From: Gracilaria vermiculophylla
Lineage: Eukaryota; Rhodophyta; Florideophyceae; Gracilariales; Gracilariaceae
Direction: 5' to 3'
Assembly: GCA_019155205.2 (NCBI GenBank)
Contig: JAHNZQ020003150.1
Span: 1,920,766 to 1,981,933, forward strand
Length of the DNA stretch: 61,168 nt
The notes under the pieces are model-generated. The model was given only the letters and a program-made list of their open reading frames with translations. It had not been told where the DNA came from and ran no database searches. This document shows positions 33,717 through 45,317 of the stretch, piece by piece (within the stretch, counting starts at the first letter, position 1; each line of letters starts with the position of its first letter). The translations under genes were made by a program, and so were the position numbers.

Positions 33717-34832
33717 GGAATCCAGTAGAGAATATGGTTATTGGATCCACGACATCAAAGGGCCATCGAAGAAGCATTTGTAGTTGCTAGAATTCTTGTT
33801 CAACTCGATAGAATAATAGATTCACGTCACCAAATTAATGCTCGCGGTTTCAATGAAGATCCTGATGCAGTTATAGATCTAATAGAAGAGATGTACCGGT
33901 GATTCAGTTCTCAGTGTTGAGATTGAAGATCGTTCTTGTGATTTGTAAGTACAGTGCGTTTCAAAAACATATTACCCCTCAAAAGTGCGCCAAAACTGTA
34001 CTATAGGCTAGATTTTGCACATAGTCTATGTAGAATCGTTTCAAAAAGATATGTACACCGTCTTCTTTGTAGTAAAAATGGCTCGAAGCCCGCCACTTTC
34101 CCCGCAAGAATAGCTTCAAATCGTTAAGCTGAACGCCAAGAAACAATCTAACAGTGCTATCGCTAAAACATTAAAGCGTTCTAGGGTCACAATTGCTACT
34201 TTTCTCAAAAACCCAACTCTACATGGCTTAAAACGATCTCCGGGACGCCCGAAGAAGCTCAGCCCAGCAGACAAAGAAGGAATTAAAAGGAAGTTGTGTA
34301 AAGGAAAAGTATCGTACAAAGAAATTAGAATTAATCTCAATCTCAACGTTTCTAAATCAACTATATAGTGGCAGATAAACAACACAAAGTTATTAAATAT
34401 AAAAAAATGAAAAAAAACTTTTTTTCTCCAAGACTATTATAAGCAGAAGACGGTTGACTGGTGTGCTGGAAAAGCCTACTGGAAAAAAGAATGGGAAAAT
34501 GTTATTTTTACTGATGAAAAAAGTTCAATTCGGACGGACCAGATTGCTACAAATTTTATTGGCACGATCTTCGTAAGGAAAGTCATGAATTTTATACCAG
34601 GCACTCTAGTGGAGGCTCTGTAATGGTCTGGGCGGGCATTTCTAAAAAAGGTCTAACGGAAATTGCTTTTATTGAAACGAACATGAATGCAGAAATATAT
34701 CAAAACGTTCTATACAACTATTTGCTACCTTATGGTTTATGTTTACATGAAGAAAACTTCATTTTTCAACAGGATAATGCGCCGGTACACACTGCATCTT
34801 TAATCAGAAAGTGGCTACAGGAGTCTGACGTA

Positions 34833-35088
34833 CAGTCTGTTTCAAAATCATAACACGTCGGTGTCCAAGTACAAAAATTGTGAATTTGGTACTGTATGAC
34901 TACAAGATCAAGATTAAAAATAAATTCAAGTCCAAAAACCGTTTCAAAATCATAACAACTCTGTGAAGTTTAAGTCTCTTTTGGCGACTCAGTAACTAGT
35001 TTTTCCACCTTTTTGCTTAATTACGAAAATACAGCGTTTGGGCATCAAAGTGATGTAGGCATTAATTGTAAAAATAGATGTATTGTCC
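34833..35088 (-). mobile_element. Nested family B transposon end
   Basis: From CAGTCTGTTTCAAAATCAT rightwards the sequence is the reverse complement of the 3' end of the family B copies (compare 4600-4788 and 28150-28334). It sits at a TA inside the family A transposase just after the QESDV codons. The remainder is lost in the assembly gap, so the full insert could be 1.2 kb or only this fragment. Confidence 0.85.
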
Positions 35089-35188
35089 NNNNNNNNNNNN
35101 NNNNNNNNNNNNNNNNNNNNNNNNNNNNNNNNNNNNNNNNNNNNNNNNNNNNNNNNNNNNNNNNNNNNNNNNNNNNNNNNNNNNNNNN
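35089..35188. other. Assembly gap (100 N)
   Basis: Exactly 100 N. It replaces the rest of the nested family B element, a place where near-identical transposon copies would confuse assembly. Confidence 0.98.
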
Positions 35189-35476
35189 GAACTCAAAAAC
35201 TGTATTAAAAATTGCTGGAAATCTATAACAGTTTCAACTGTGGAAAAGTACATCAATTCGATGCCGAAACGCTGCATTAGCGTTATACAGCAAAAAGGAT
35301 GCAAAATAAACTATTGATCGTCGCACAGTAAAGATTTTTTATTGATGATCATATGTTTTTGAAACGTTTTTTTGACTTTACTTTTTTCTGAAACCTATTT
35401 TTGTAGGCATACAGTATACATTTGTTCGTTTTTTTGAGATTTCACAGCATGTCGTATGGTTTTGAAACAGTCTGTA

Positions 35477-36637
35477 TGTCCATCTTTTGAAGCCGCAAAA
35501 ACGATCGTGTGAGGTGTACTGATGTTCCTAAAGAATTCGGAGGCTACTAGCCATTGTACGAAGTATTTGTCGTCATTCTGATTTTCTTGTTTTTCATAAA
35601 ATTTCAAAGGTGTGAAAGCATTCCGTTTGCTGACCTTGTGGAGAAAACTATATTGCCGCATCATCGACGCTGGGATCTCGTTGGGATTTTTCACCAAGTT
35701 TTATCAGACTTGTAGTATATCGCACCAGGGACATCGTGTAATCAGATCGCTGAAACCAGTTGTGAAGGTAGCATACCTTTTCTGGTTTCGGAAAGCTTGC
35801 GTGAGATTGAAACACGACTTCTGCGGATCTATTTTTTCGAAACTTGTGCGAAACATAGGTCACGCGATGATTTGCGGTATTTCTCTCACAGCAAGACCTT
35901 GTATTGAGCCCTTTTCCGTGCCTGGACCGTGTCATTCGACAGCATATTTTTATATGTCTCATGAGCAGTGAAACACTAAGTTCATCACAATTAAGCGGAA
36001 TTGATTTTATGGAATTCAAACGCTAATGAGATTTTGTTGGGCCCCATCAACATATTCAGTTTCGAAACAATGCAATCATTTTGATCATATAGGCTGCAAC
36101 GCATGACGGGAAAGATTTCCCAGCGCTTTGCGTGTCAGTTACACGTAGAGTGTGTCGTAATAGAAATGCTTCAATATCAGGACGAAGGTGTGGAAGATGT
36201 CGCGTCATACGCCCCTTGACTGATACAAGATAACAGATCATGTTAAAGTTGCGCGTCGCCATTTTTGAAGAGCCAGAGAGAGTCATTTTATGATATTGTG
36301 TACATTTAAGCGCGAGAGTTTTTTTAAGGCTTTCAATGAGTACTTCAACGTTCTGTACACCAATTGAAGGCCGTAAAATTAGACAACAGCTCCATCGTTC
36401 TATATATATTCACAACAATAAACATTCTTTTGTTTCAATCTGTTCAATATCAATTCTATTGTTCCCTTCATCAGTTGGATTTTCGTTCCTCGCCCGCAAT
36501 GAAAACTCCTTGATATCCTCTCGATCTTACGGACTGATGACGAGTGTCGGTGTCTACGTGCTCGTGCGTAGTCAATGATCGCGAACTAAAGGAGTGCGAA
36601 TGGCTCGCGCACGTGGTGGAAAAGAACGGGCACACTG
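35477..36637. other. Unassigned sequence at the Tc1 target
   Basis: A minus-strand open frame (35395-35697, running into the transposon) contains KYFVQWLVASEFFRN and could be the end of a gene disrupted by the family A insertion; a second minus-strand frame, 35648-36019, is shifted relative to it. Neither is recognised. The rest looks non-coding. Confidence 0.3.
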
Positions 36638-36951
36638 TGAATTGGTCGACAAAGATGAAATAGAACGACACAACTCGCCTTGGACAGAAGTCACATAGGC
36701 AGTACACCTTGTGTACGAGGTAGTTGTTTTTTTGGATGCCTCTTTATTATAATGAGTGTAGAGTTTTTATGCACTTCAGCAGCGCAATTATTTCATAGAT
36801 GTAGGAGAGTAAATGAGATTAAATTCCAGGAGAGGCACGAATACCTAGTGGGAGAGGAGGAAAGGAAATACTTATGCAAATAATGGGAGACCAGAGGAAA
36901 TATTTAGGGTGAAAGGAGAAGGCTGTCTCTTATCTTTCAACCCACCATTCA
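36638..36951 (-). repeat. Copia 3' LTR
   Basis: 314 bp. On the minus strand it follows a purine tract (GGGGGAG, plus-strand 36954-36960) that would serve as polypurine tract. Confidence 0.9.
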
Positions 36952-36972
36952 TACTCCCCCGAATAAACCAAA

Positions 36973-37815
36973 TTAACCAATTGGTTTCTTGGAATGGTTG
37001 ACAAGACACTTGCTCAAGTCAACAGAAATGAGACCAGAGTATAGAGTAAGCTGGAGACTCTTTCCAAGAGGACTATCTCGCTTAGTCATGGGATCTGCGA
37101 GATTGAACTTAACCGGTATCCAGATAATTTCGTCGATTGCTCCAATCCCAAAGTCGTATAGGAGAGATGCAACATCACCCTTGATGGTCTTGTCTGTAGG
37201 CAAACGTTTCGTAGAAATGGTTTCAAATAAATTCTTGGTGTCCACAATGACATACAGTCCAACATTAACTCCAAACAGCTTACTACAAGCATTCTTCAAC
37301 AACATGCCTTCATCAGCAGCAGCACTCGTCCCAAGGATCTCAGCAGAGACAACGGACCTCACTGCTCTCTTTGCGCGTTTGGAGAACCAAGTCAGGGCAT
37401 GAAACACTGCACCGGTAGAAAGGTTTCCAATCATTAGTTCAGTTATCATTCCATGTTGTCCTTTGTCGTCAGTCTTACTGGTATCAGCAAAGCATACAAT
37501 GTTCAAAGGAAATTTCCCTTTGCTTTCCGGGCGTACACACTTCGTCACAGTCCCAGGTTCCTTAACACCACGCACAAGTGTGTTTTGTAATACCAAGTCA
37601 CAAACCGTAGCAGTAGGGGATCTTCGCACAATATAACTCGCAGGAAATGCACAGAAAGGAGAGGAAATCCCACCAATCCAACACAACTTGCCATTGATGC
37701 TCTGATAGTGGGCTCTCTCAATCTCATTGAGGCTTTCATGTGGTTGTTTATGCCGTGCATGGTCAATGGATATCTCTGTTATGTTGTCAAGTTTCTTGTC
37801 TGAAGACACAGTCAC
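36973..37815 (-). pseudogene. Copia RNase H region
   Basis: A 280-codon open frame matching the copia polymerase C-terminus: HYQSINGKLCWIGG (connection region), CFADTS with a catalytic Asp, SAEILGTSAAADEG, YVIVDTKNLFETI and the terminal IIWIPVKFNLADPMTKRD, the usual ending motif. RNase H removes the RNA strand after reverse transcription. It is out of frame with the upstream reverse transcriptase, which breaks up between 38079 and 37816; KVVDDILIAAP, holding the V-D-D active-site box, is still readable near 37950. Confidence 0.85.
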
Positions 37816-38078
37816 GACCGTGTCACTACCCTGATCAATCTTAAGTCCCTAAAACTTGAAGCAAACAGGTCCATAAACGATCGTTACTAGCTTGAAATGG
37901 GAGCAGATGTGCGCCACCAGACTATTGGCTCGCGATATAGGAGCGGCAATGAGAATATCGTCAACAACCTTAGCCGCAACAAGTAAAAGCTCACCACCAG
38001 ACCTCGCAAAGAATAACTGAGGCACTCAGGAAGATATTGTAGTCCGTAATCATACAGACAATCATCACTTGCTGCTTG

Positions 38079-38582
38079 CTACTTGGAGTTAGCGTTTACA
38101 AGTCCATATGAGGCTGTCAAGAGCAGCCAATAGAACTTCACGCGAGTCTCAGACTCCTTCGGGGGGCGTACGTAGACATCACGTGTACTGGCTCCACTCT
38201 GCAGAAACGCCGAATCAAAATCAGCCTTAGAAAGAGGCCATGATAGCGTAGTAGCAATACTGCAAACTAGTCGCAAGCCAATCGGAGAACAGCTGTTCGA
38301 GTCAGTTTTCAGCAATGACTTCATACGGTAACGGATACTGTGGGAAACGATCCGAGCATTGATGCACAGCTGTCCGTTGTCATTTGATTTGACCTTGTAC
38401 AGTGTGTGGCTTGATATGATGTTCGCAAACTTGGGTATCTTGGGCACATGAACTTTCTTCGCATGGTCCAAGTATGATTTCTCTTGCGCAACATACGCAT
38501 TGTGAAGCACGCAACGCGGTAGATCCTGAGCCTGAGATGATGTAAATTCCTTGAAGCCAAAGTGGTCGCGATATTGTTTCAC
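38079..38582 (-). pseudogene. Copia reverse transcriptase, first half
   Basis: A 167-codon frame following the Tudor-like domain. Motifs: KVKSNDNGQLCINARIV (the K-x-R-x3-G equivalent), SWPLSKADFDSAFLQS, where the first catalytic Asp sits in ADFDSAFL, DVYVRPPKE, and the LLTASYGLVNA segment. The frame ends at NSK-stop just before the active-site box; the rest is frameshifted. It would copy the element RNA into DNA if intact. Confidence 0.85.
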
Positions 38583-38693
38583 AACTGACTCGCTTTCACT
38601 GGATAGTTCACAAGTCGGAGTTATCTCAACATTACTTGCTACGGCATTACGCTCGCTCTCAGTTTCACAACGATCAGGGCCATTGTGAACAAC

Positions 38694-40889
38694 TTAATAT
38701 TGTTCTTTCTTCATATCCAGTGTTTCACTGTCGCCATCGTCGTAGCGGATGGTATGTGTATCAGTACGAGAATTGTGGCGGGCAACAGTTCCTTCATAAA
38801 ACTGGTTATTATCTGGCCAGAATACTTTCACACGATCTCCAACGTTCAGGGAAACATTTTCAATGAGCTGGGCAGGTTGGCTATCATCGAAGTTGACATC
38901 CACACCTGTAGTGTCAGCAGTATCAATGGGCTGCGCAGGTTGAATTTCATCACAATTGATATCATCACCTGTTGTGTCAACAGTGTCTTCGGCATCATTG
39001 TCATTGGAATCATCACATGTTGTGTCAACAGCGTCTTCAGCATCATTATCTGATAAAATGTCATTCTCGGTAGTAAAAGGTTGAGCGATGGACATATCTT
39101 CAACAACTTCATCCACATTCTCATCAACAAGAGCATCTAAGTCATCATTCGCAACTTGTAACTGCCTGGCGAGAGATCCATTCTCAAGTGCAATACGAAC
39201 ATCTTCAAGGGCAGCAGTGCCAATCTTTCCTCGCTTTCCAGGGTGAGTGATACATTGGGTATCAGCATTAACAGATAATACTCTCTTTGGACCAATTCAC
39301 TTCCCCCTTTTTTGATGACTTGACTTGACGTACACATCCACAAGGTCACCAACAGAAATGGGCGGTAACTTCACAGTCTTTGATCTCAATATCACATTGA
39401 GTTTGCGTTTTGCTTTAAGCACATTGTGTGCCTCGATCAGGTCAGGAGGGACTTGAAGCATAACACGATCATCAACCAGAGGGAGTGTGTAGCCCTTTGC
39501 AAGCTCATAGGCACTTACAACATCATTTCCATAAAGGTTGTTGGCAATGCAAAATACTTGCTGAACAACCATTTGGTCTGTTGAGTCAGAAGTAGAGTTA
39601 CACTCCTTGATTCGCATGAGAATATCACGGAATACACGATGTATCGATTCTAACACATTCTTGTTGTGTCGTCGCGATGGTACAGGTAGCACCTTAATAC
39701 CAACTGAATCAGCATACTCTTGAAATTCATCTGTGTTAAACACTTGATCGGCAAGGAGAGTTTTCGGATAGCCATACCGAGATACCCAGATCATTTCAAA
39801 ATGATCAATTGCTTCACGAACAGTCCTAGTTGTAACGATAGCACCTTGAGAAAGACGAGTAGATGAATCCATAAGGTGTAAAATAACATGCTTGTCGAGA
39901 AATACATGAACTAAACACACACGGTCATTTCAAGAGCTACTCAGATCAGGTAAAGAAACCTTTCGCATATCCTTCGGCTCATCGGTCACCTTAAATTGAT
40001 GGCAAACATTAGCGGTTTGGTGTAAGTAGGCCTTCACCTCATCAGACCAGATATCATTTCGATCCAGCAGGATCTGCATATCTCTTACAGAAGCATGGCC
40101 ACAGACGTGCTTATGCACCTTATCAACAATGGCCTTGGTTTCTATCCAAGAACGTTGAGAGGCTTTGGCAGAGAAGAAGGCAACTACACAATATGCCTGA
40201 GCGCATTCGCAGACATTGCCGAATGCCGAAAGCGGAACATAGGAAAGCAGGTCATGGTCAACCAAAGAAATGGTTATCTGAGCACCAGAATCCTCAAAGG
40301 CTGGTAGTTCCAGTCTGTTGGCATTAATGTGTTGAATATTACTATGCCTTGTGATATTCCGACCAACAACCCATTGACACGACCCTTTGATCACCAAATG
40401 TCTTATGTGGACAGTGTTGCCTTTATCGGATCTGACATCTATCAATACAGAACCAATAATTCGTCTAGGCTTGCTCGCATGATTTCCATTACCATATTGC
40501 CAATAAGGCCTGTGAGCAATTTCCGTTGGCAGCTCATCAAAATTACCACAGTAGTTCGTTTTGAGCTTAGAACGTAGAATGTGAAATTGATTTTCTCCAA
40601 TACCGGAGTACGGAGCACCATCATTGAGAAAAGGTCTGGTTTTAAGAGAAGAGTCCATGTCAAATGATCCACTTAAGCATGCAGTGACCTTAGCCATATT
40701 GAAAGTTACAGCTCCCTTATCAGAAGAATCTTCTTTGGCATCTCTACATGGCGTATTTGGCTTGAGTTTGCTGTTATCGAGATGGTCGGAGTCCCAGTGA
40801 CCCCACTTGTGACATTTTGCGACATTTTGAATTACACTTCTTCCTAGCCAACTGCTCAGGTGCCAGCTTCGGCCGGGATGACACAGCAC
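38694..40889 (-). pseudogene. Copia protease, integrase and Tudor-like domain
   Basis: One frame interrupted by a few stops (for example at the SSS-stop-NDR and RGK-stop-IGP positions). After CHKWGHWDSDH (zinc knuckle) come the protease (FLNDGAPYSGIGENQF; LPAFEDSGAQI is a second candidate box) and the integrase: HKHVCGH, then CHQF, the HLMDSSTR Asp, LLADQVFNTDEF Asp and NKNVLESIHR Glu. An acidic low-complexity stretch follows (D-T-T repeats near 38900-39080). The end is a compact barrel-like motif VGDRVKVFWPDNNQFYEGTV followed by HTIRYDDGDSETLDM, a Tudor/Agenet-type module that may read chromatin marks. A TAA then precedes the reverse transcriptase. Confidence 0.8.
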
Positions 40890-41616
40890 TCACAGTAACT
40901 GAGGATAATTTTGAGGTTTGCTTAGATTTGCATTGACGCAACAGTCCAGCAAAGTTTTCATAGAACACACCCATTATAAACTCATCATTGGTTTTTGGAG
41001 TCGCTACAGAAGATGAAGCAGAGCCAGCACTGCTTATTGGAACTTCTTGTTTGGCTTTTGCACTGCCATTTCATGCGGAAAGGATGGAAACCTTTTGAGA
41101 ATTGTCAACAGAAGCATTACTCAACACCAGAAACGCTGACAAGGCTTCGCACAGGCACGTTGAATCTGCATACGAATTGAACTTCGACAGTTTCGCAGCA
41201 AAACGAGATTCGTAATTCTCAAACGACTCATTATCATGTCTACGGGTAGACACTAACCCGTTGAAAAGAGTGTAAATGTCGTTAACCACGGAAAGGCCAT
41301 CACGTTCGAGCACGGTATCAACAATAGCTCGTGATCCATTTTCAGACACCAACACATCATGTGGTAACGAACGAGCTGGATCCCTTGCTCTGCCATTCAA
41401 CTGGGATTTCAACACAATTCCTTGCAACGTCTTCAGAATTTGGCCCGACGTGTTATCAGGTAATGTGTCATGATACAGTTTCCACAGAGACACAGCCTCG
41501 GCATATTACTCTTGAGAACCCTTCCCATCCGTCCACAGAGCACTCCTCAGGTCCCATGAAAACTTGGGTCTCATTGGCAAATCAGCACCTCGGTAAGCAG
41601 AGCCATCTGGGCCCAT
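40774..41616 (-). pseudogene. Copia gag with zinc knuckle
   Basis: The first ATG (41616-41614) lies within the primer binding site: MGPDGSAYRGADLPMRPK. In-frame stops follow GKGSQE and SILSA, but homology clearly continues in the same frame (YAEAVSLWKLYHDTL; NSYADSTCLCEALSAFLV; VFYENFAGLLRQ). The C-terminus carries a zinc-knuckle-like C-x2-C-x4-H motif split by a one-base insertion at about 40830. Gag forms the particle that houses reverse transcription. Confidence 0.75.
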
Positions 41617-41621
41617 AACTC
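41607..41621 (-). other. Primer binding site for the initiator tRNA-Met anticodon arm
   Basis: The plus strand here reads CTGGGCCCATAACTC. The first 13 bases equal the anticodon-arm sequence of eukaryotic initiator tRNA-Met (CTGGGCCCATAAC). The site abuts the 5' LTR end at 41622. Drosophila copia and some relatives prime from an internal initiator-tRNA fragment in just this way. Confidence 0.75.
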
Positions 41622-41935
41622 TGAATTTGTCGACAAAGATGAAATAGAACGACACAATTTGCCTTGGACAGAAGTCATGTAGGCAGTACACCTTGTGTAC
41701 GAGGTAGTTGTTTTTTTGGATGCCTCTTTATTGTAATGAGTGTAGAGTTTATATGCACTTCAGCAGCGCAATTATTTTATGGATGTAGGAGAGTAAATGA
41801 GAGTAAATTCCAGGAGAGGCATTAACACCTAGTGGGAGAGGAGGAAAGTAAATAGTAATGTAAATAATGGGAGACGAGAGGAAATATTTAGGGTGAAAGG
41901 AGATGGCTGTCTCTTATCTTTCAAGCCACCATTCA
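41622..41935 (-). repeat. Copia 5' LTR
   Basis: 314 bp, same termini as the 3' copy. It is followed on the plus strand by TCCACACCCCC, which is unlike the purine-tract complement after the other LTR, so the outer boundary at 41935 is well supported. Confidence 0.9.
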
Positions 41936-43863
41936 TCCACACCCCCTGGCGTCTGGCTTCTCCCTAACATCGATCGGTGACGCCCAACAGGTTCCTTTTA
42001 TAGGGTGTACCAGGTCGTTTGTTCCTCACAAAGTAACGAATAGAAAATCGAATCGGACAGGCCGGTCCGCGTCTAGTAGACGAGGGCCTCGGGTTAAAGA
42101 ACCGGCGCGCAAGGTTCAAGCAGTTGCCGTGCTGCATTCTGTACGTTCTGTTAACTCCCTTATTACAGGACGAAGTGCAAATGCGCATCCAAGCGCTAAA
42201 CCAGTAACGCACATTGAGTACGTTACAACACGGATCCCTCTTAATCTCATTCATCAACAACCACATGTTCCGTCTACAGCAGCATGCGGCGCACTCTCGT
42301 GCAGTTTTAATATACGATTCTTTGCTACTCCGCATACATTGTTCATAATGATTCACAGAACCCGCAGCTGCAATGCGTCCTACATGCCGTGATACACGAA
42401 CATTTGACTCAGAACTGCCACCCGTTGTCCGTGAAACGTTTCTGTTCCACCAATACCTCGGTTCATTCACAAAACTCTCAAATACTTGAGTCCGGCGGCT
42501 TCCACCGTGTTTCCCTTCCTTTCTTCCCTGCTATCCACTTTTCCTCTCCATACCCACTGAATCCCACCCTGCCCTCACGAACCTGCTCATATCTTTCGTT
42601 TCATCTTCTCTGCCTTTTTCAGTTTCTTCAGATTTTTTTCCTTTTCTTCTTTTTATCTCAGCTGTTTTTCTCTTTCTTTTGCCTCTGCCCCTCGCGATCT
42701 GAGATAAAAACTCTCGTTATATGGCTAAACAGACTACTCTCCTTTCGGATCGGGCATCCTCAGGGTGTCCAATAATGTCGATAGAGTTTCTGGTGCGTAA
42801 CTACCATTTTTGTCCAATGAAAAACTCGTCGCTGGCTTTTCTCTCTCAGCAAACGAAAATCTATGCAGAGCTCTAGGTGGTCCCGGTGCCTTACTATCGG
42901 CAATTTTATCAAGTGTGATCCCACCCGGGGAACCACGGAAGCAAATGGGCAATCCCGTTGGCTTCCACTGATGAAGAGGACGCACCAAGAGCAATTAATT
43001 CTGCACATCGAATGCGATTGCACCCGTCGGATTCTGGCCAACAAATTTCAAACCTCTCGGCGGCTCCTGTTTCAGTGATATTAACGGCAGTGGCGTATTT
43101 GGGAGTGAAGACAGTGGAGCAATCAGTGGCATCTGTGGGTTTCAGGGCGGTGGAAAAGGCACTGGCGGAAGCAGTGGAGGAAGTAAAGATGGAGAATTTG
43201 GAGGTGTGTCCGCTTGATCCGCCATTGCAGACAGACCTTCGTGCACAGCGTCTGCTACCGAAGCAGATGCCTCATATTGGTACGAAAGTCAATCCAAGGC
43301 CCAATTGTCTGGCGCAGCCGTCTCCGCATGAGACGCAGCTGATTCTGCAGCCGATGCCCCCTTCAAAGGCCGAAATACGTTCTTTGCAGTAACCACCGTT
43401 TTACCCACGTAGGAGCCAAAAAAAAGCATCATCGGGCCGATATGTAAACGTACCCACCAAGTGCGATATTCGTCCACGATGTCTATCCGCGATGGCTACG
43501 GCTTGTAGTGGGGACGGATTGTGGAGGCGATGGCTGGTAGATGCGGCGGCCTCTAATCCATTGGATAACTCAAGACGGAATACGTTTTCAAGAATAAAGT
43601 AGATCTATTCTAGGCATCGTGATAGACACTCGGTATTGCTCTACAGCAATTGATCAATTTACTTAAACTATAAAAAACACTTGGATGCTTGAGCAAAACA
43701 AAAGAAAAAAAGACCGGGTTTAATGTGACTAGAACGCCCTCTTCTAGTTTAAACCATTCGGGTTAAATCTGTTAACGAACACAAACAACCTAACTCTCTC
43801 AAGAATTTACTGAATGAGTGCGATTGAAGCTTTTAAACAATATCACAAAGCTCACGAAAACAA
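41936..43863. other. Unassigned sequence between two copia elements
   Basis: Frames here (a 168-codon minus-strand frame at 41964-42470 and a 144-codon plus-strand frame at 42958-43392) have no recognised domain. The interval 42499-42705 is strongly pyrimidine-rich on the plus strand. Such tracts often lie in promoters or 5' UTRs, or precede 3' splice sites, but no gene could be tied to it. Confidence 0.3.
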
Positions 43864-43868
43864 TATAG

Positions 43869-44157
43869 TGTTGGACTCCAGGTCGTTTTCAGATATGGAG
43901 AAGACTGCATCTGAGTAATGGATAGTTTTTATTCGATAACGACTAAATTAGAAAGTAACCATTTCGATATTTGGAAGTCACTATTATCTGTCATACCAAG
44001 TTCCAAAGAGTATATAAGGTAGTCAACCACCTTTCGATAAATAATTCATTATAAAAAACACCGAGCTCTCATCCCCACCTGCCACAGCTGTGTGAAAGAC
44101 CTCAGCCCTTTCTATCTGAGAAGATTTACCAGCATCCTTAATCTTTCGTTTTCTTCA
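43869..44157 (+). repeat. Copia 2 left LTR
   Basis: 289 bp, flanked on the left by TATAG. Contains TATATAAG near 44010, a likely TATA box. Confidence 0.9.
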
Positions 44158-44192
44158 GATTAACAGTCCCGTTTGGCCCGTTCTTTCTTTTG

Positions 44193-45023
44193 ATGGCTTT
44201 AGTTGGCACGAAAATTGCATTGCTGAAGCGGGCCAATTGGATTACATAGAGAGATTTTATGCTCTCTCTTTTGAAACCTCAGAGTCTTCATCACTTCTTA
44301 TACAAAGACGATGAAGCACCTGAAGAAGAATATGATGACGAAGCAAAAGCCTCTTTTCTGAGTAAGAAAAATATTGCACGAGAGGTCTTCTATCTCGTAA
44401 GGTATTTGTCACGTCCTCACGAAATTTGGGTTGCACTACGGCGACATTATGGATCTACGAGCAAGCGAAATATTCAAATGTGCAAACGAGCTCTTCGAGA
44501 TATCACCGTCGAGTAATGCTCGTTGGATATTGCGACGTATTTGCAGAAGAAAGCTGATGCTATTGATGCACTTATCGATCTTGATATCAACGTGGCTGGC
44601 AAAGACATGTCCAACCACATTTTGGAAGGTCTGGAAAAGGATTTTCGATTGACTGATTTTCTGTTCTTTAAGTCAACGCAAGACAACTCAGATTATCATC
44701 GTTTGATATATGATATTCAAGTGTATGTTAATTCTCCTTCATTAAATATTAAGTATGGAAGGCTTCATCAGTCACACAAGGCTAATGTGACTTCCAAGTT
44801 TCAACACAAGAAGAAAAATTCGTATTATAGCGACTTACGCAATACGTCTGGACATACTGCTGCTTATTGTTATACCAATCCAAAGTCCAAGAAAAAAGAG
44901 GGCAATAACGAATCTGGAACACCAAAAGTTCAGCTTCACGCCTCTGCTGCCCCGCATGGTGGACTCAGAGATCTCTACAATCAGCTTTTAATTGATTCTA
45001 GAGTATCTGATCACTTTTTCTGA
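44193..45023 (+). pseudogene. Copia 2 gag and protease start
   Basis: From ATG 44193 (MALVGTKIALLKRANW) one frame runs to 45023 with stops at 44250 and 44514. The first stop falls where copia Gag usually has Trp (TGG to TAG). Landmarks include LLKPQSLHHFLY, EVFYLVRYLSRPHEIWVALR and YLQKKADAIDALIDL. A degraded zinc-knuckle region follows (NTSGHTAAYCYTN). The protease start IDSRVSDHFF corresponds to the copia L-D-S-G-A-S-D-H box, with G and A lost. Inactive. Confidence 0.8.
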
Positions 45024-45317
45024 AATCGAAAAGTGTTTATTGGGGATATCCGACCGCACTCTAATTCTCTTGAGTAAGTAGCTGGTAATCTTGCTGGTAC
45101 TAGATTTGAGACTATTCTACTCGAGACTTCGAAAATTTCTATGACTATCAAAAAAATGTCTTCTTTGTTCCAGAACTCAGTCTAAATCTTGTATCGCTTT
45201 TCAAACTGGAATCCAAAGGTGTTCGATATACATACCACTAAGGTATTCGAAGCCTTAACCTTGGGTCTTGTACCCTTGAGAATTTGACTGTTTCATCTCA
45301 TTTAAGTATCTTCAAGC

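Larger units (their letters stand above)
33952..35474 (+). mobile_element. Tc1/mariner-type transposon, family A, copy 2, with a nested family B piece
   Basis: TA at 33950-33951 and 35475-35476 flank CAGTGCGTTTCAAAAACATA and its inverted partner ending GAAACAGTCTG. The transposase begins at ATG 34078 (MARSPPLSPQE) and is interrupted by stops and an indel, but the catalytic landmarks survive: SDGPDCYKFYWHDLRKE, SGGSVMVWAGISKKG, and FQQDNAPVHTASLI with the second Asp. At TA 34831-34832 a reversed family B element is inserted; the gap at 35089 hides its other end. Family A resumes at 35189. Confidence 0.9.
36638..41935 (-). mobile_element. Copia element of GalEa-like type, complete but decayed
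   Basis: 314-bp LTRs (36638-36951 and 41622-41935) begin TGAAT and end ATTCA; about 20 differences separate them by eye. Minus-strand order is gag, zinc knuckle, protease, integrase, Tudor-like domain, reverse transcriptase, RNase H. The protease box NDGAPYSGIGE differs from the usual copia DSGASDH and is of the kind I associate with the GalEa lineage of red algae and animals. The 5-bp flanks (CACTG and TCCAC) do not match, so a target duplication is absent or lost, perhaps through recombination between elements. Confidence 0.85.

Noticed and set aside
36633..41940. Target-site duplication for copia element 1
   Set aside because: The adjoining pentamers (CACTG, TCCAC) do not match under any boundary I could justify.
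42389..42775. 128-codon frame with a phenylalanine/serine-rich tail
   Set aside because: It is the translation of a C/T-rich tract, which gives Phe, Ser, Leu and Pro in any frame.
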